This document shows, piece by piece, positions 1-12,483 of a DNA stretch of 64,000 bases. Position numbers and translations under genes: made by a program. Every line of letters begins with the position of its first letter. Position 1 is the stretch's first letter. This DNA comes from Artocarpus heterophyllus (Eukaryota > Streptophyta > Magnoliopsida > Rosales > Moraceae): the NCBI GenBank assembly GCA_025403435.1, contig CM046333.1, positions 10,689,770 through 10,753,769 on the forward strand. The letters are read 5' to 3'. The notes below the pieces were generated by a model. That model was not told where the DNA came from. It saw nothing but the letters and a program-made list of their open reading frames with translations, and ran no database searches.

Positions 1-2
1 GC

Positions 3-450
3 TGCATTCAAGCCTTTGTTGATAAAGCCCCTCCATCAGACTGGACTGTGCACTCAGTTTTCTTTCATGCTCTGAAGACCATTCCTGTTCATGGTCGGGT
101 AGAATTCCGTTGGATCCCTCATTCTAGCAACGGCTTAGTTTGACAAATTAGTAGAAACTTTAAGTTTTAATTTACTATAGAGTAAAATTTTTATATGCTA
201 CAGTAAAAATTAAAAATAAATTAAAAATTTATTACAATACAAAGCTCTCGTATGTACAATATTTAAGTTTCAAATTTTAGTTCTAATTTTATTTTCAAAT
301 ATGCGATAGCTTATACTCTAGCTCGTTCTGCCTTGACCTCTAACTTTTGCCTGTACTGGGCACGGTGGTGCCCTCTGTGGCCACTGTTGCTTCGCCCGTT
401 TATGGCCTTAAATAAAATTTCTCTTTTAGCAAAAAGAAAAAACCTTTTCG
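3..450 (+). mobile_element. 3' end of a LINE-like (non-LTR) element, cut by the window edge
   Basis: An open frame runs from base 3 to a TGA at 141-143. Its end (VEFRWIPHSSNG) resembles the last part of the RNase H-like RVT_3 domain of plant non-LTR elements, where a W(I/V)P..N motif precedes the terminus. About 280 bases later comes a short 3' UTR-like stretch with ATAAAA and an A-rich tail (about 428-443). That order (RNase H end, 3' UTR, A-rich tail) fits a LINE terminus on the + strand. Only the tail lies in the window, so the family call is tentative; an ordinary gene with an RVT_3 domain is the alternative. Confidence 0.4.
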
Positions 451-1620
451 TTTTTATAACTTTTTAAGTCTTTAACTTGTAGTTAATGAGATGCGACATA
501 TTAACAAATCACTGTATTATCTTCTTTCCTTGCTCCACAGGACACACAATCCAAAAAGTTTATTTTATGTATCGCACATTTTTTTAATGTCGGCCTTTCG
601 GAATAACGTTTTTTCCCCTTTATTTTTGCAAGGTATATTATGTGTTGGGTTTTAGATGTTTTGAGATATCCAAAGGAGCTGGCCCAGACTCACCTACGGA
701 TCTTGCCTGTGAGGCCCAAACAACCTAAGGGCATAATCTTGCTAATTATGCTGAAATGTAATAGAAAGGAGAAAATAATTTACAACTTAGTATCACTATA
801 AATTTACAATATAATTTCGGAATATAAAACAAAAAGTATTATTCAAACTATTACATAACGATACAGTTTCTGAGATATTTTAGAAATATTATTACTATAT
901 TTCAATTTTGTAAAACTAACAAAATTCCATTGGGAAACAGAAAAACTGCACCCCCAACCAAGGATCAAAAAATTTATGTTCATTCTTAAATATTAGAAGC
1001 TTTCGCAGTAGTCTGATCAAATCAAAATGAAAAACATATAAAAAAAATGAAGAATTACAAATTATCCCTAATTTTAAATTGAAAGACACTTGTTTTATAA
1101 AGATAGATTAATTACGAGCCCTTTTGAAGTTATAAGCAAAAATTTTTACCAAGTCAAATACGAAATTCTATATTTTATAAAATATTATCAAAAAGTTGTC
1201 CAAAGTTTATCTCAACATGACTATACATCATTGACTGATCAATGAAGAAAATTTTTACAAACGAAGGGACAACAAAATGAGGGCATTAAAATCAACAGAA
1301 AGTTAATAACCAATAAGATTGTAAAACCAAAACTTTTAGGTTATAATAAATGGAGAAATACTGTTAAGTTAATCATAATCTTATTTTATTTTATTTCGTA
1401 GAAACTTAATCATAGCTTAACTGACTTTAACATGTTTTTTTTTTTTTGGGAGTCTATGACATGGGTTTTCAAAGAAGGAAAAAACTCGCCCACAAAAAAA
1501 AATTGTTAGTGGGAATATTAAATTGAGGGAATTAGGCGGAAAAAATTCGTGCAAACTTTAATTTCACAAATCCCAAGTGTATATGATTAGGTAATATTAT
1601 TTAATCAACTAACATGTATA
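451..1620. other. AT-rich intergenic DNA upstream of the CID7-type gene
   Basis: No coding frame or recognisable repeat is seen. The stretch is very AT-rich with poly-A and poly-T runs. The last few hundred bases are presumably the promoter of the gene that follows, but no clear TATA box could be assigned. Confidence 0.5.
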
Positions 1621-1635
1621 ATTTAGGGTCAAGAG

Positions 1636-1830
1636 AGAGAGAGGATCTAGCGTTTAGCTTTGGACAGAGATAGAGAGAAGCGAGGAGAGAGAAAGAGATA
1701 GAGAGAGAGAGAGAGAGGTCAAATCGAGTGGTGAAGGGTTGGCTGTCTTTTATATTCTTGTGGTGGTGGCGGTGGTATTAGCCAAGAGGGTTTCAGACCA
1801 AAGAAGAGAGAGAGAGAGAGAGAGATAGAG
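1636..1830 (+). repeat. GA-rich microsatellite in the promoter or leader of the CID7-type gene
   Basis: Several blocks of (GA)n and GAGAGG occur at about 1636-1717 and 1805-1845, just ahead of the first exon. GAGA/CT-rich tracts are common in plant core promoters and 5' leaders. A regulatory role here is inference only. Confidence 0.7.
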
Positions 1831-1988
1831 AGGAGGAGATAGAGAGTGGGAAAAGGAAGCCCTTGGTAGCTCAAGATAATACTGGAGAGAGTTCCTAGCT
1901 CGAAACCCATTAAAAGCCCCATCTTTGATTCTCTATCTTCCTTTCTCTCTCTTCTCCGACTCGTCGGATTCGAGCTCAATCTCAGTCG

Positions 1989-2861
1989 ATGGATCCCTTC
2001 GATTGGATTCGCGAAGGTATGCGTAATTTCTTATTCTCCACCGGATCTTTCAGATTCTCCATGGAATTTTGTATAATTGTTGTTTTTTTGGGCTTTTTTA
2101 ACGGTTTTTTTTTTGGTTGAATTGGAGTCGAATAAATCGAGATCTATTGTATTCGGTTTGTTGGATTTAAGCTGGCTCGCGATTTTGGCTAATACTTTCT
2201 ATTGTTTTACTTAATTGTGTATTTATTGTGGTTAATTTTTATTTGATTGTGTTTTAGTAATGTATAATTTTTGTGCTGGTTAGGGTTTAGATTTAATGAG
2301 CTTCTCATGCAGTTATCCATTGAAAAAGTTTTCTTTTTGTTGACCTATTTCTGTTACTGTTGGAAATCAATTCGGCTTGAAATGGCTTATCAGAACATCT
2401 TAATCAATAGATTTGTTGAGTTTCAAGCCCCATTTTTTGCGGCCTTTGCTTGTGAAAAATATGCGTCAAGAAGCGCTTTCAAAAAGTTTGGCTTATAATT
2501 ATGTGACAATATTTAAACTTGCATAGAAAATGGTCGTGTTTAATTTGTTTTGTTAATTAACAAATATTGTTCTTATGCTTGTGTCTTCAATAATCATCCA
2601 TATGTTACTTCTTGTCTGCGTTTGGGGTGAATTTGTTTATTCTTCCAAAATTTTTGCTTTTCCAATTTAGTGGTTTCGAAATCTGGAAAATTCTCAACCA
2701 GTCCACCAGGGTCTCTATAAAGATAGCTGTTTGACATGTGTGCCATGAGGTGGTGGAATCCATTTGTGGCAAAGAATTGACCAATTTGCATATAGTCTTC
2801 TCAAAGGGAAGCTTCTGGCCAATGGAATGACTTTTATTTATTTTTTGCAGGTTTTGGCTGA
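1989..2861 (+). promoter_or_regulatory. 12-codon upstream ORF spanning the leader intron of the CID7-type gene
   Basis: Exon 1 contains an ATG at 1989-1991 that reads MDPFDWIRE and then hits the splice donor at 2017. If the leader intron ends at the AG of 2849-2850 (T-rich tract, TTTTGCAG), the frame continues over 2851-2861 and stops at TGA, giving MDPFDWIREGFG. The main ATG at 2927 follows 65 bases later with no other ATG between. A second possible acceptor at 2919-2920 would put the upstream ATG in another frame. The splice choice is inferred. Confidence 0.5.
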
Positions 2862-5800
2862 AGCTTGCTGAAATTTGAGTTATTTATCATCCGGCATCAG
2901 TATTTTTGTTTTTATTTCAGTAAATAATGAGCTTATCCAAGAAAGGAGCCTGTACGACAGAGGCAAAGCTAAGCACCGCAAGCAAGCTAACAAGACTAAA
3001 TCCAAATGCAGCAGAATTTATTCCTTCTGCCCTCAGATCGTCGCCATCTGGAAGCACCAGTGCAGCAAATGCAGCTTCTATATTTTCTTCTGCTGGAACT
3101 TTAGGAAAAGCAGTGCTAGATCGATCAGAGTCGTCTGTCTCGAATAATTCTGATGAAGAGGCCCACCAGTATTGGCGCCGTCAGCTCCCTGATGATATTA
3201 CTCCTGACTTCAAGGTTATGGGAGAAGATGAATCCCAAGCCCTTGGAAATCTCTCTTTGACGGCCTTGTCGTTACAAGATAATAGTGAAACAATGCGATT
3301 TTCTCCTTCTACTGGGAGTGGATATAGATTGAACGAGTCACATGTTAATGGTAATAGCTTTACTGACAAGTTAAGAATCTCTGGTTCGACTTATGGTGAA
3401 GATTTATCTCCTGGAAGTTTTCTGCATATGTCAAGTCAGCCTTGGGATAAACAGATTGTGAATAGCAATCAGCTTGTTAGCAATGGTCAGGAGGGGCTTC
3501 CTTATGATGGCATTTCTCGACATGGGTTTATGAATGATATGTTGGGTGAACATGGAATGGTAGAGGAAACTGATATTAATCCTCTTGAATTTTTGGCCTC
3601 ACAGTTCCCTGGATTTGCTGCTGAAAGCCTTGCAGAGGTTTATTTTGCCAATGCGTGCAATCTAAATCTGACTATCGAAATGCTCATACAGTTAGAGGTA
3701 TGCTTGATTTGCTACAAATGTTTTAGCTATAATAAATCTGAGCTTTGCTAGTGTCTTTCTTGATTTTTATTGACCGTCGTTTTTCATAATAAATATCGTT
3801 TTATCATGCTTCTAAGTTCTGATCTTGTAAATTACAAAGAGTCCTGTCTTTCTTGTTAACCCCAACAGACATAGACACATTATTGTTAACTCCTAGGATT
3901 GGCTTGTTTCTAATTATGTAGAGCACTACTTCTTATGCCTTACTTTGGCAGGAAAGAGCTGGCTTAACAGAGTTTTGAGCTTACGCCATTTCAAATATGG
4001 TCTTTTGCCTATAACTCGGTTCCTTAATCATTATGGCATGGTATGAGGGGTTTAGGGATTTTCTACGGGTCGCATACTTCTTTCATTTTGTGGTGCTAAC
4101 AGTGATTTTTTTTTAATAATTATGTTTCGTGTCTATTTTTATTGTTATGGTGGCATAGGTATTTGTGGGTGGTTTATTTGTTTATTTATTTATTAATATC
4201 ATCAACTTGCGATGGTTGTTCATGTGAAACGCAATGACACTATCCTTTTATTGATTCGTTTTGAACATCTCAAAAACTTTACCCTGCATGTGGGCTTTGT
4301 TTCAGTAACCTTTTTTATTATTATTGTTATTTTTAATTGTAGCTTCAAGTTGATAGCGGTTTCAATCAAAATCTGAGCTCAAAGACCCTGTCTGCACCTA
4401 ATCTTAGTGCAATGGAATTTCCTGCACTTGGTCTGACAGATGGTCAGAATGGTCCTCGAAAATATGCTGGAGATGAACTCCAGCAAAGTGCAAATCCTTA
4501 TCGGTCGTCTGACAAGGACAACTTACTTTTGTTCAAGTCCAGCTCTTCCATTCCATCAAGAGGTGGTATAGATTTTGCTTCGGCAGTCAGGAAATTGGCT
4601 GCTCCAGATACGGGTGTGTGGAAGTATGAGCGGAATAGTTCTACAGATGCTGCTATTGGCTCGAGTAGAAGTGCTCATGCTCTGACTAGTACTTACAGCG
4701 GGGGGCACGGAAGAGGCACCTACAGTGACAGGGCCCAATCACGTGGCTCTGCTCGGACTGCTCCTGTTTGGCTTGAAACTGGAGATGCTGTTGGTAATAT
4801 TCCTCGGTCAACCAAATTACTTGTGTTTATGTGCCTTTAGATGTGGAAGGATTCCTTCCAGGTTTATATCAGCTTTAACAATGTTGAGATGACAGCAAAT
4901 ATCTATTCTGAGCTGAGGGAGGAAGCTCGTGACCATGCACGCCTGCGTAATGCATACTTTGAGCAGGTTCGTACTTTGATGTATAATAAGATGAGACATT
5001 TCTACGCAAAGACATTTGATTGATTGTATGTCAAATTATTGTTGCCTAGAAATATAGACCTATTTTTTGTCTTGACCGCACAAAATTTTTCTCAAATTTT
5101 CCAACTTTTAACCCTTGAGAACCCCCTTACAGTGGAATCCAAGGGTTCATACGCTGGTTAACATAGAAATTGGACCAATTTTAAGGGAATAAAAATTATG
5201 GTCATGTTTTTCAAAATGAATAATGTTTATGTATAAAGGTTAATGTTTTTCAAAATGAATAATATATACATACACACACACACACACAAAAGTATAAGGA
5301 ACAAAATACCATTATATGGACGGGCAGACTGCATTCATTTTTATAAAACACGTACGTAATCTGTTAATTGTTGTTGGCGGGCATGCTTTGCCTGTCACAA
5401 TTTCACAATGCCAGGGAACTACTGCACTTGATGCTGCTTGTTAGGTTATCATATTTCGTATTTTCTCCTGTATTTATCTTTCCTGAGCCAAAATACTAGT
5501 GAGTTTTTTCGAGTTTCCTGCTAACTTTTTCACATTGTGGAGCGATCAAATCTACTCACTGCTTTATGTTAACTTTGTTACTTGTTTTTATTTGGAAAAC
5601 AGGCACGGCAAGCATACCTTATTGGTAACAAGGCTCTAGCCAAGGAGTTGAGTGTTAAAGGGCAGCTGCACAACATGCATATGAAGGCCGCCCATGGAAA
5701 AGCTCAAGATTCTATATATCGTCTGAGGTTTGTTGTCCTCCGTAATTTATTTATTTACTTATTTTTGTTTGGCTTTAACTGTTTTCATTACTCGCGGGAT

Positions 5801-6514
5801 ATAGACGCATGAGATAATTTTACAAACTTGTCTCTCATGTACCTGTTCATCCGTGAAATGGATGGTTAAGTATTCGTCTGCTGAGTGATTAGAATTTCTC
5901 TGTTACCTCTAAACAACATTCTTTAAGCCTGAGGCTTATAAGCTTCTAAAGCCAAGTTCTCTCTGTCTCTTCCCCCCTACCCCCCCGTTCCTCGTCCCCT
6001 CTCTCTTGTAACTATGTCAGAATGGTACGGTGCTGCCTGTACGCCTCTATCTGAACTGGCACGGGCGGTTTTCTCATAAAAGCCATGACATGACGGCAGA
6101 CTGCAAACCTGGACAGTTTGACTTTCATTCTAATGACCTGTATTATCAGATTTTAGTCTGCAAGGTTGTTTCATTTGTTCTGCTTGTTTGCTGTGTTTCG
6201 AAAATGGAAACAGGAACCCAGTTGCTCCAGAGATGCAGGGCAATGGAAGAGGACAGGAGAGGATGATAGATCTGCACGGACTGCATGTAAGTGAAGCTAT
6301 TCATATTCTGAAGCACGAACTCAGTGTTCTGAGAACCACTGCCAGAGCAGCAGAGCAGCGCCTCCAGGTTTATATATGTGTAGGGACGGGCCACCACACT
6401 AGGGGTTCTCGGACTCCCGCAAGACTTCCGATTGCTGTACAGAGATATCTGCTTGAAGAGGAGGGCCTAGATTACTCCGAGCCACAGCCAGGGTTGCTTC
6501 GAGTGGTGATATGA
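1989..6514 (+). CDS. CID7: CID7-type protein: PAM2 + CUE + DUF1771 + Smr domains (PABP-interacting)
   Basis: Main coding exons read as 2927-3697, 4343-4793, 4896-4966, 5603-5727 and 6214-6514, all with GT-AG junctions, giving a 572-residue protein. A non-coding first exon ends at 2016. PAM2, which binds the MLLE domain of poly(A)-binding protein, is at about 23-37 (core LNPNAAEFIP). A CUE-like domain (ubiquitin-binding fold) lies at about 217-257, DUF1771 at about 408-470 and a C-terminal Smr domain at about 490-572 (DLHGLH, then GTGHHTRG). This order defines Arabidopsis CTC-interacting-domain protein 7 (At2g26280), whose length and start (MSL.KK) also match. The expected role is a cytoplasmic adaptor on PABP-bound mRNA; Smr domains can be nucleases, but activity is not shown here. 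The frame is open throughout, so the gene looks functional. A short upstream ORF sits in the leader (see 1989-2861). Confidence 0.93.
5268..5290. repeat. (CA)n microsatellite in CID7 intron
   Basis: A run of about ten CA dinucleotides lies inside the intron between coding exons 3 and 4 of the CID7-type gene. Confidence 0.85.
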
Positions 6515-7439
6515 GTCAAGGAGATGGGTTTAAGGTATAGGAGTTTTTTGACACGGCAAAAATCCATGGTCAATTCTTGTTTTCATAGTCATTCTTGTAT
6601 CTGTATACAGGAGGAAACGAATGAATAGTTCAAATCCAAAAAAAAGAAAAAAAAAATGAAGAAAAAGCTGGGAAGTTAAACAGGAAGAAGAAAATGAAAA
6701 AAAAAGGGGGAACAAAATTGGAAGCACAAGTGTATCATTAAAAGGTTTTAACTGGTTGACGGTAGCATTACATTTCGGTAGCGCAGGGAGATTTCACTTA
6801 GACAGATCTCATGCAACTTTTTTCCCATTTGTTAATTTTGTACCTTAAATTTTTTTTTTTTCTCTTTTTGTTAAAATTCCTTTTTCTGATATGCAGATGT
6901 AATTTGATAGAATTTAATTACATGACAGAACAGTCACGTTGCCAATTATGTCCTCTATATAGCTTGTATGTTCAATGTTGAGAGTGAAACGACATATATG
7001 GGATGAGAGAGAAAGTATGTAAAATAAGGAGCAAAGAGGGGGGGTTCTTTTTCTTCTTCCCGCTTTTTTTTTTTTTTTCGCTTCTGTAAGCTAGGGTGGT
7101 CCTTCTCACATATTGATCAACTCATCCAGTAAAAATATTTAGCGAAAAAAAAAAAACAAATAACGAAAGAAGGAAAAAACTCAGTCGGTTATAACCACGT
7201 GCTGTTTTCTTTCTTTTTGAAAATTGAAGGACGCCACGCCGCATTTGGGGGAATTCAATGGCATTTCTTGCTGGATTCGCTTGTCATTTTTTTTTTGGGT
7301 CTCATAGTAGTATCTAAAAATAATCTGATACAGTACTAAAAAACTTAAACGCACTTTTTAATTGATTTTTACGTGTTTTAATGTTTGAGTCTATTTAGCG
7401 ATGTGTAATCTAGATACTATTTAGGATGCTTAAGGCATC
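6515..7439. other. 3' flank and intergenic DNA after the CID7-type gene
   Basis: The 3' UTR probably fills the first few hundred bases, as A-rich and T-rich stretches from about 6640 suggest polyadenylation there. Beyond that only simple AT-rich DNA is seen, without a coding frame. Confidence 0.5.
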
Positions 7440-7943
7440 TTTACTTACTTAAAGATGAGGTTTTTATTCAATATAATTACTAAAATATTATTTTTTATGT
7501 AATTAGTATCTATTAAATAATAATTTTTAAGTTTAAACATTTAAGTAAATATGGTATTATTTTCTTTGGTTGTTAATGAACACTTAAGGGTATAGGAGGG
7601 TTAGCATTCTATTTTCTCATTTTTTATATTGTATCGGCCCACAAAACAGAACATGTTTATTTTGCATCAAAGGGAAATGAAAAGTAAGAAATGACTTTTC
7701 TTTAAATAATGTGTTTACTTACAAAATCAATAATAAAAGTTTTGTCGACCTTATACAATGTAGGGAATAAGGATGGGAATATCAATCTTTTCGTATCCTC
7801 TAGTATTGATTTCCTATTAAAAGGAATGATATCATATGTACTTAAATGTCCAAATTTAGATGTTAGTAATTAATAGCTATTAGTTATGTATAAAAATATT
7901 TTAGTAATTATATTAAATAAGATCTTATTTTTAAGTAAGTAAA
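7440..7943. mobile_element. Inverted-repeat element (MITE-like) with perfect 14-bp ends
   Basis: TTTACTTACTTAAA at 7440-7453 is exactly inverted at 7930-7943 (TTTAAGTAAGTAAA). Similarity extends inward for about 105 bases on each side (7440-7547 against 7838-7943, roughly three quarters identical in the opposite orientation), leaving a non-coding middle of about 290 bases. No open frame is present. This is the shape of a foldback transposon or MITE. No convincing target-site duplication was found, so the superfamily is unassigned. Confidence 0.65.
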
Positions 7944-8936
7944 CACTATATTTTAGTGATTACATTGAATAAAATCCTCTTTCCCACTACTTTACCTTAT
8001 TTTTCAATCCCATTATATTTCTACTTATATTTTTTTTACTGTTTGATAAACATTTCCTAAAATTAGTTAAGAGCTCTGCCACATTAGCATTTTTTTTTTA
8101 TTTCATTAGCTTTTAAGCACCAATATCCCTTCAACTATTCATGATTTGGTAATTTGGTACCTAACAAATGTTTTAGCAATCAATTTCTAAACTTCTGAAA
8201 TCTTGGATGTATAATGCACCTTGATTCTTTTTTCCTTTTTTTTTTTTGACAGGATATACAATTAGATTGATCGTGCCAAGATTTCAAAATTTAAGGGATT
8301 GATTGAGAAAATTCTTTCTACGGATCAAATTGCCAAACCATAATCAGTCGAGGGAACATTGGAGTTTTTTTTAATAAATTTTTTTAGGACAAGGCACTAA
8401 CAATTAATGAATTATTCTTCCTAAAAAAAATCAATAATATTTCTATTAAATCGGCGTCATCGGTGTATCTCAAGAGCAAGGTAACATGAAGAGATATTTA
8501 TGTTACATGTCATTGATTCAAGAGTTGGATTGATTTATATCACATGTCTAAAAAATTATTGTAAAAGTTGCCACAATAAAATAATTTAAGTTTTTTGTGC
8601 TGATATAAATACCCCCAAATTAAACTGAGAATTTTTCCCTCCCTCTCTTTCTCTCCCACATACCCAACCCCCTTTCCCTCTCCCATTCGAGAAATTTAGC
8701 TAAATACATTTCCACGAAGTACATTTCAAGCTTATACCTTCAATCTCATTTCTTTTTCTTTTTTATTTTTTTTAAATGCTGACAGCCAATAAAGTTACAA
8801 GTTTACCCTCCAATTTTTATTTGCTTCGATTTCCCAATTAGGTTTAAAAAAATAAAATTGAGCCCATCGTTTATTTCCTTCTTCGCGTCCTCCTTTTCTT
8901 TAAAAGGATCTCTCCGTGCCACGTTTATCGGCTTAT
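7944..8936. other. Intergenic AT-rich DNA
   Basis: Only low-complexity, T-rich and AT-rich sequence is seen, with a pyrimidine-rich patch at about 8635-8690. No gene or clear repeat boundary was found. Confidence 0.5.
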
Positions 8937-9085
8937 AGGGTGTTTGATAGGGTGGTTAGAACTATTAGTTATAATTTTTTTTTTAGTATATGAGAGTTTT
9001 ACACTCTAACAATTTTATTTATTTTTATTTTTATTTCTTTTACTGTAATATGTGATAATTTTATATTGTTTAAAACTAAAAAAGT
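8937..9085. mobile_element. MITE family A copy (partial)
   Basis: It begins AGGGTGTTTGATAGGGTGG and contains the family's internal motifs (TATGAGAGTTTTACACT, ACTGTAATATGTGA). The better preserved relative lies at 47311-47482. The right end is not clear. Confidence 0.45.
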
Positions 9086-10768
9086 AGTGGAAACCACAGC
9101 CGCCAAACAGCGGGTAAGTCGTCGACCGCTGTCCCGGCGCTGAGCTGCCACTCTTGTCAGGTATAGTCGTCGACCGCCGTTCCACCGCCGAGCCGCCCCT
9201 GTTGCTGACCGTTTCTCCCCCATTGTTGCTGATTTTCTCTGCATCTTCTTCAAAATACCATCTCTAACGCAGCACTCCTGCCGGCCGCCACTCCTGCATC
9301 TTCTTCAACGTTCTCAAGTGAGTTGCTGTCCCTTTTTTATAAAATATATGGGGTCTTTTCTTTTTGCTAATATATTTGCCCCTGCTGATTGACTTACTAA
9401 TATATTTGTCCTCTATTTCTTTTTGGACATTAGAGATAAGAGTAGATCACTATGCATAGTAGAATATTATAATTGTTTTTTTAGTAAATAAATAAAAAGC
9501 TTAGAAGCCAGGCACCGAAGCAAACGAACATCTTGGTCTTCCAGCAAAACTACGTTTAGGAGATAATATTAAAAGTGAAAATCTTCTGGGATCAAAAGGA
9601 TAGAAAATCTAGCTAACCAGCAATACTAAGTGTTTAAAAGAATATAAAGTTACCAGCTCGAAAAAGTCTGTTTCAGAGAAGCATGATTCAGTGAATCCAG
9701 TAGGAAGACAGTTTTTGGTTAAAAAAGAAAGTATTTAGAAACCAAAAGAAAAGGGGTTAAATAAACAGAAACAAACCTTTTCAAGTTTGTCTTACGCAAC
9801 CAGCCTTCTCAATCTTGTTGTTATTATCATCCTGAAATTTGCGGGAACCTCGTGTCTTTGCTTCATAAATTATACAGGAAAGGATTGCAATACGCTGTTT
9901 AAAGCCAAGAAATCATATGAGATTAAAGTTTAGAGAATAAAACACATTATAGCATGGATGTTGATGTCCTTGTAAGCTAGTCTGATAATAACAAACACAT
10001 ACACAAAAAAAAAAAAAAAATAATAATAATAAAATAAATAAGAATAAAAATAAAAATAAAAATAAAAATAAAGATCCAACTCCTATCATATGATTTGCTC
10101 TTTTTGCATTCCATTCATACGCTTAAAAGAAGCTTATCGTCACGGCCCATATAAGGCTATGCAAATTATGTTACAGAAAAAGCTGCCTTTTATTACGTTG
10201 CTTCATGTATTGATTATCAAATAATCTGAAATTAGTGCTAGATAACTTCACCAAAATGTAGATGAAGTTCCATGGGACGTTCTCTTCTATTTAGGAAAAT
10301 TTATGGGAGTTCAATTTTGGAATTTGTTACTTGTGTGTTTCATTCGCGTTTGGATAAAATTTTGCCTCAATATTCACTTAGTTTGTTTGTTGTGCGTTCT
10401 AAACTTGAATAAAAAAACAAAGACAGTTTTTATTATTTCTGTCTCTTAATATTTTTTTGCTCAAAACTTTGAAGTAGGTAAAGTAGAAAATGCAAGCGAG
10501 TGGCCAACTTGTTGAAGAAAGACGCCAGCATTAAGACGTGATCCATCAGGATGCGAATGCCATGGACGAGGGGGAGAAAAATTCAACTGACAAAGAAGAA
10601 GAAATGTTGTACTACCAACATTCAAGCCAAATCTTGTTGTACTTTTTTGCGACAAATTGAAGTGAATAAGAATGAAGAAATGTGGTTTCTTTGATAAATA
10701 GTTTGTATTATTTTTTGAACAAACATTTTTATGAATGATAATGGTATATTTATGCCAATTGTTTAGTT
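9086..10768. other. Intergenic DNA with a small GC-rich duplication and an AAATA microsatellite
   Basis: Two similar ~45-base segments sharing GTCGTCGACCGC lie in tandem at about 9116-9205, a GC-rich island in AT-rich DNA. An A-rich (AAATA)n tract lies at about 10003-10073. Short open frames on either strand here carry no recognisable domain and look like chance. Confidence 0.45.
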
Positions 10769-12115
10769 GATAACCTTGTTTAATTAAATTTTTAAGTAAT
10801 CTCCACTACCTAGTAGAGACACTCTACAAACAGTTGATTTGCAAATTAAAGGTCTCTACTGGGAGTAGTGAATCTCTACCTAGTAGTAGAGTAATTCAAT
10901 TTTATGTGTTATTTTTAATTTATAACTTAGAAAACTTTGTTAGATAAAAACTTTAATCAAAATACCTGAAATATTATGTCTTCTTGATTCCTTTGAGCTA
11001 AAATTTCAAAATACTCAAGGTGCTAGTACATAAGTGCCTCATTGATATTTCTTGCATAGTGAACTTCATCAAACAAAAATAGCAAGTAAAATGATGGACT
11101 TTACTAAACTTTGTAACTTTTTTTTGATTTATAAAACATCAATTATAAAGACTAAAAATATTTTCTCTAACTTGCTAACCTTGTTTAATAAATATTAAGA
11201 AATCTCTACTGCCCTGTAGAGACACTCCACCAATAGCAGAGATGAAAATTAAAACTCTCTATTGTGAGTAGAGAATCTCTACCGTGCAGTGGAGCAATTC
11301 AATTTTATGTGACTTTTATTTTACAACTTGGTAAACTTGGTTAGATAAAAACTTCAATTAAAACAGCTGAAATATTATGACTTTTTGATTTTTTGAGCTA
11401 AAATTTCAAAATACTCAAGGCACTAGCACATGCGGTGCCTCGTACATATTTCTTGCATAGTAAACTTCATTGAACAAACTAGTAAGTGATATGGTGTATT
11501 TTACTAAACTTTTTAACTTTTTTTATTCATCAAAACATCAATTATAAAGGTTAAAAACATTTTTTTCTAACTTGATAACATTGTTCAATTAAATTTTAAG
11601 TAATCTCTACTGGCTGGTAGAGCTGAAAATTAAAGGTCTCTACTGGGGGTAAAAAATAATTATGTATTGTGAAGTAATTCAAATTTATATGTTAATTTTA
11701 TTTTTGTAACTTGGTAAACTTTATTAGATAAAAACTTTAATCAAAACATCTAAAATATTATGTCTTATTGATTTCTTTGAGCTAAAATTTCAAAATCCTT
11801 AAGGTACTAGTACATAAAGTGCCTCATTGATGTTGTTTGAATAGTGAACTTGATCAAACAAAACTAGTAAATGAAACAATGAACTTTAATAAACTTTTTA
11901 ACTTTTTTTATTTATTAAAACATCAATTATTAAAGTTAGAAACAAGATGATGTACCGGTGGTCGAAATGAAAATTAAAGGTCCTTAATGGGAGTAGAGAA
12001 TCTCTACCATGCATTACAGTAATTTAACTTATGTGTTATTTTTATTTTTATAACTTGTTAAATTTTGTTAGATAAAAACTTTAATTAAAACACTTGAAAT
12101 TTTTAACGTAAGAAA
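10769..12115. repeat. Diverged tandem array, unit about 0.4 kb, roughly 3.5 copies
   Basis: Units start near 10771, 11176, 11576 and 11941 (spacing about 405, 400 and 370 bases). Each carries the same blocks in order: a CTTGTTTAATTAA-like start; one or two TCTCTAC...GTAGAGA inverted pairs; GTTAGATAAAAACTT; AATATTATGTCTT..TTGATT; GAGCTAAAATTTCAAAAT; and AACATCAATTATAAA. Copies differ by scattered substitutions and indels, so the duplications are not recent. No open frame persists. A fourth, partial unit loses similarity at about 12115, though TCTCTAC motifs continue to about 12215 and reappear at 13080-13395. Confidence 0.8.
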
Positions 12116-12483
12116 TTATATTGATATTTTCCCAAAAAAGAACTAGAATCACGTTAGAGCATCTCTACTTTGCAATCGAGTAAATGTAAATCTCTACGGC
12201 TAAGTATAGCTTCTCTGCTATCGTTTTCAGTTTTCTTATAATATCTGATATAGTAAAATATAAAATCAAATATGCATTTATAAAAAACACAAATGATATT
12301 CACAAGGTAGTAACGCAATGTTTGAAATAAGAAAAAATAAAGCTCTTTGTGAATCAATATGCACGTCTTTTTTAGACTTTTTGGCTTGGGTTCTGCTAGT
12401 ATTTGTTGTGCTCACTTATGATGGTGTTGTTGTGAGGCAGCAACTCGACTTGTGAATAAATCATACAAAAAAAAAATACCACC

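Noticed and set aside
1719..1979. 86-codon minus-strand frame upstream of the CID7-type gene
   Set aside because: Its serine-leucine repeats come from the (GA)n tract; it overlaps the promoter and leader of the plus-strand gene.
10001..10080. CRISPR-like or satellite array in the AAATA tract
   Set aside because: It is a simple A-rich microsatellite without spacers, in a eukaryotic genome.
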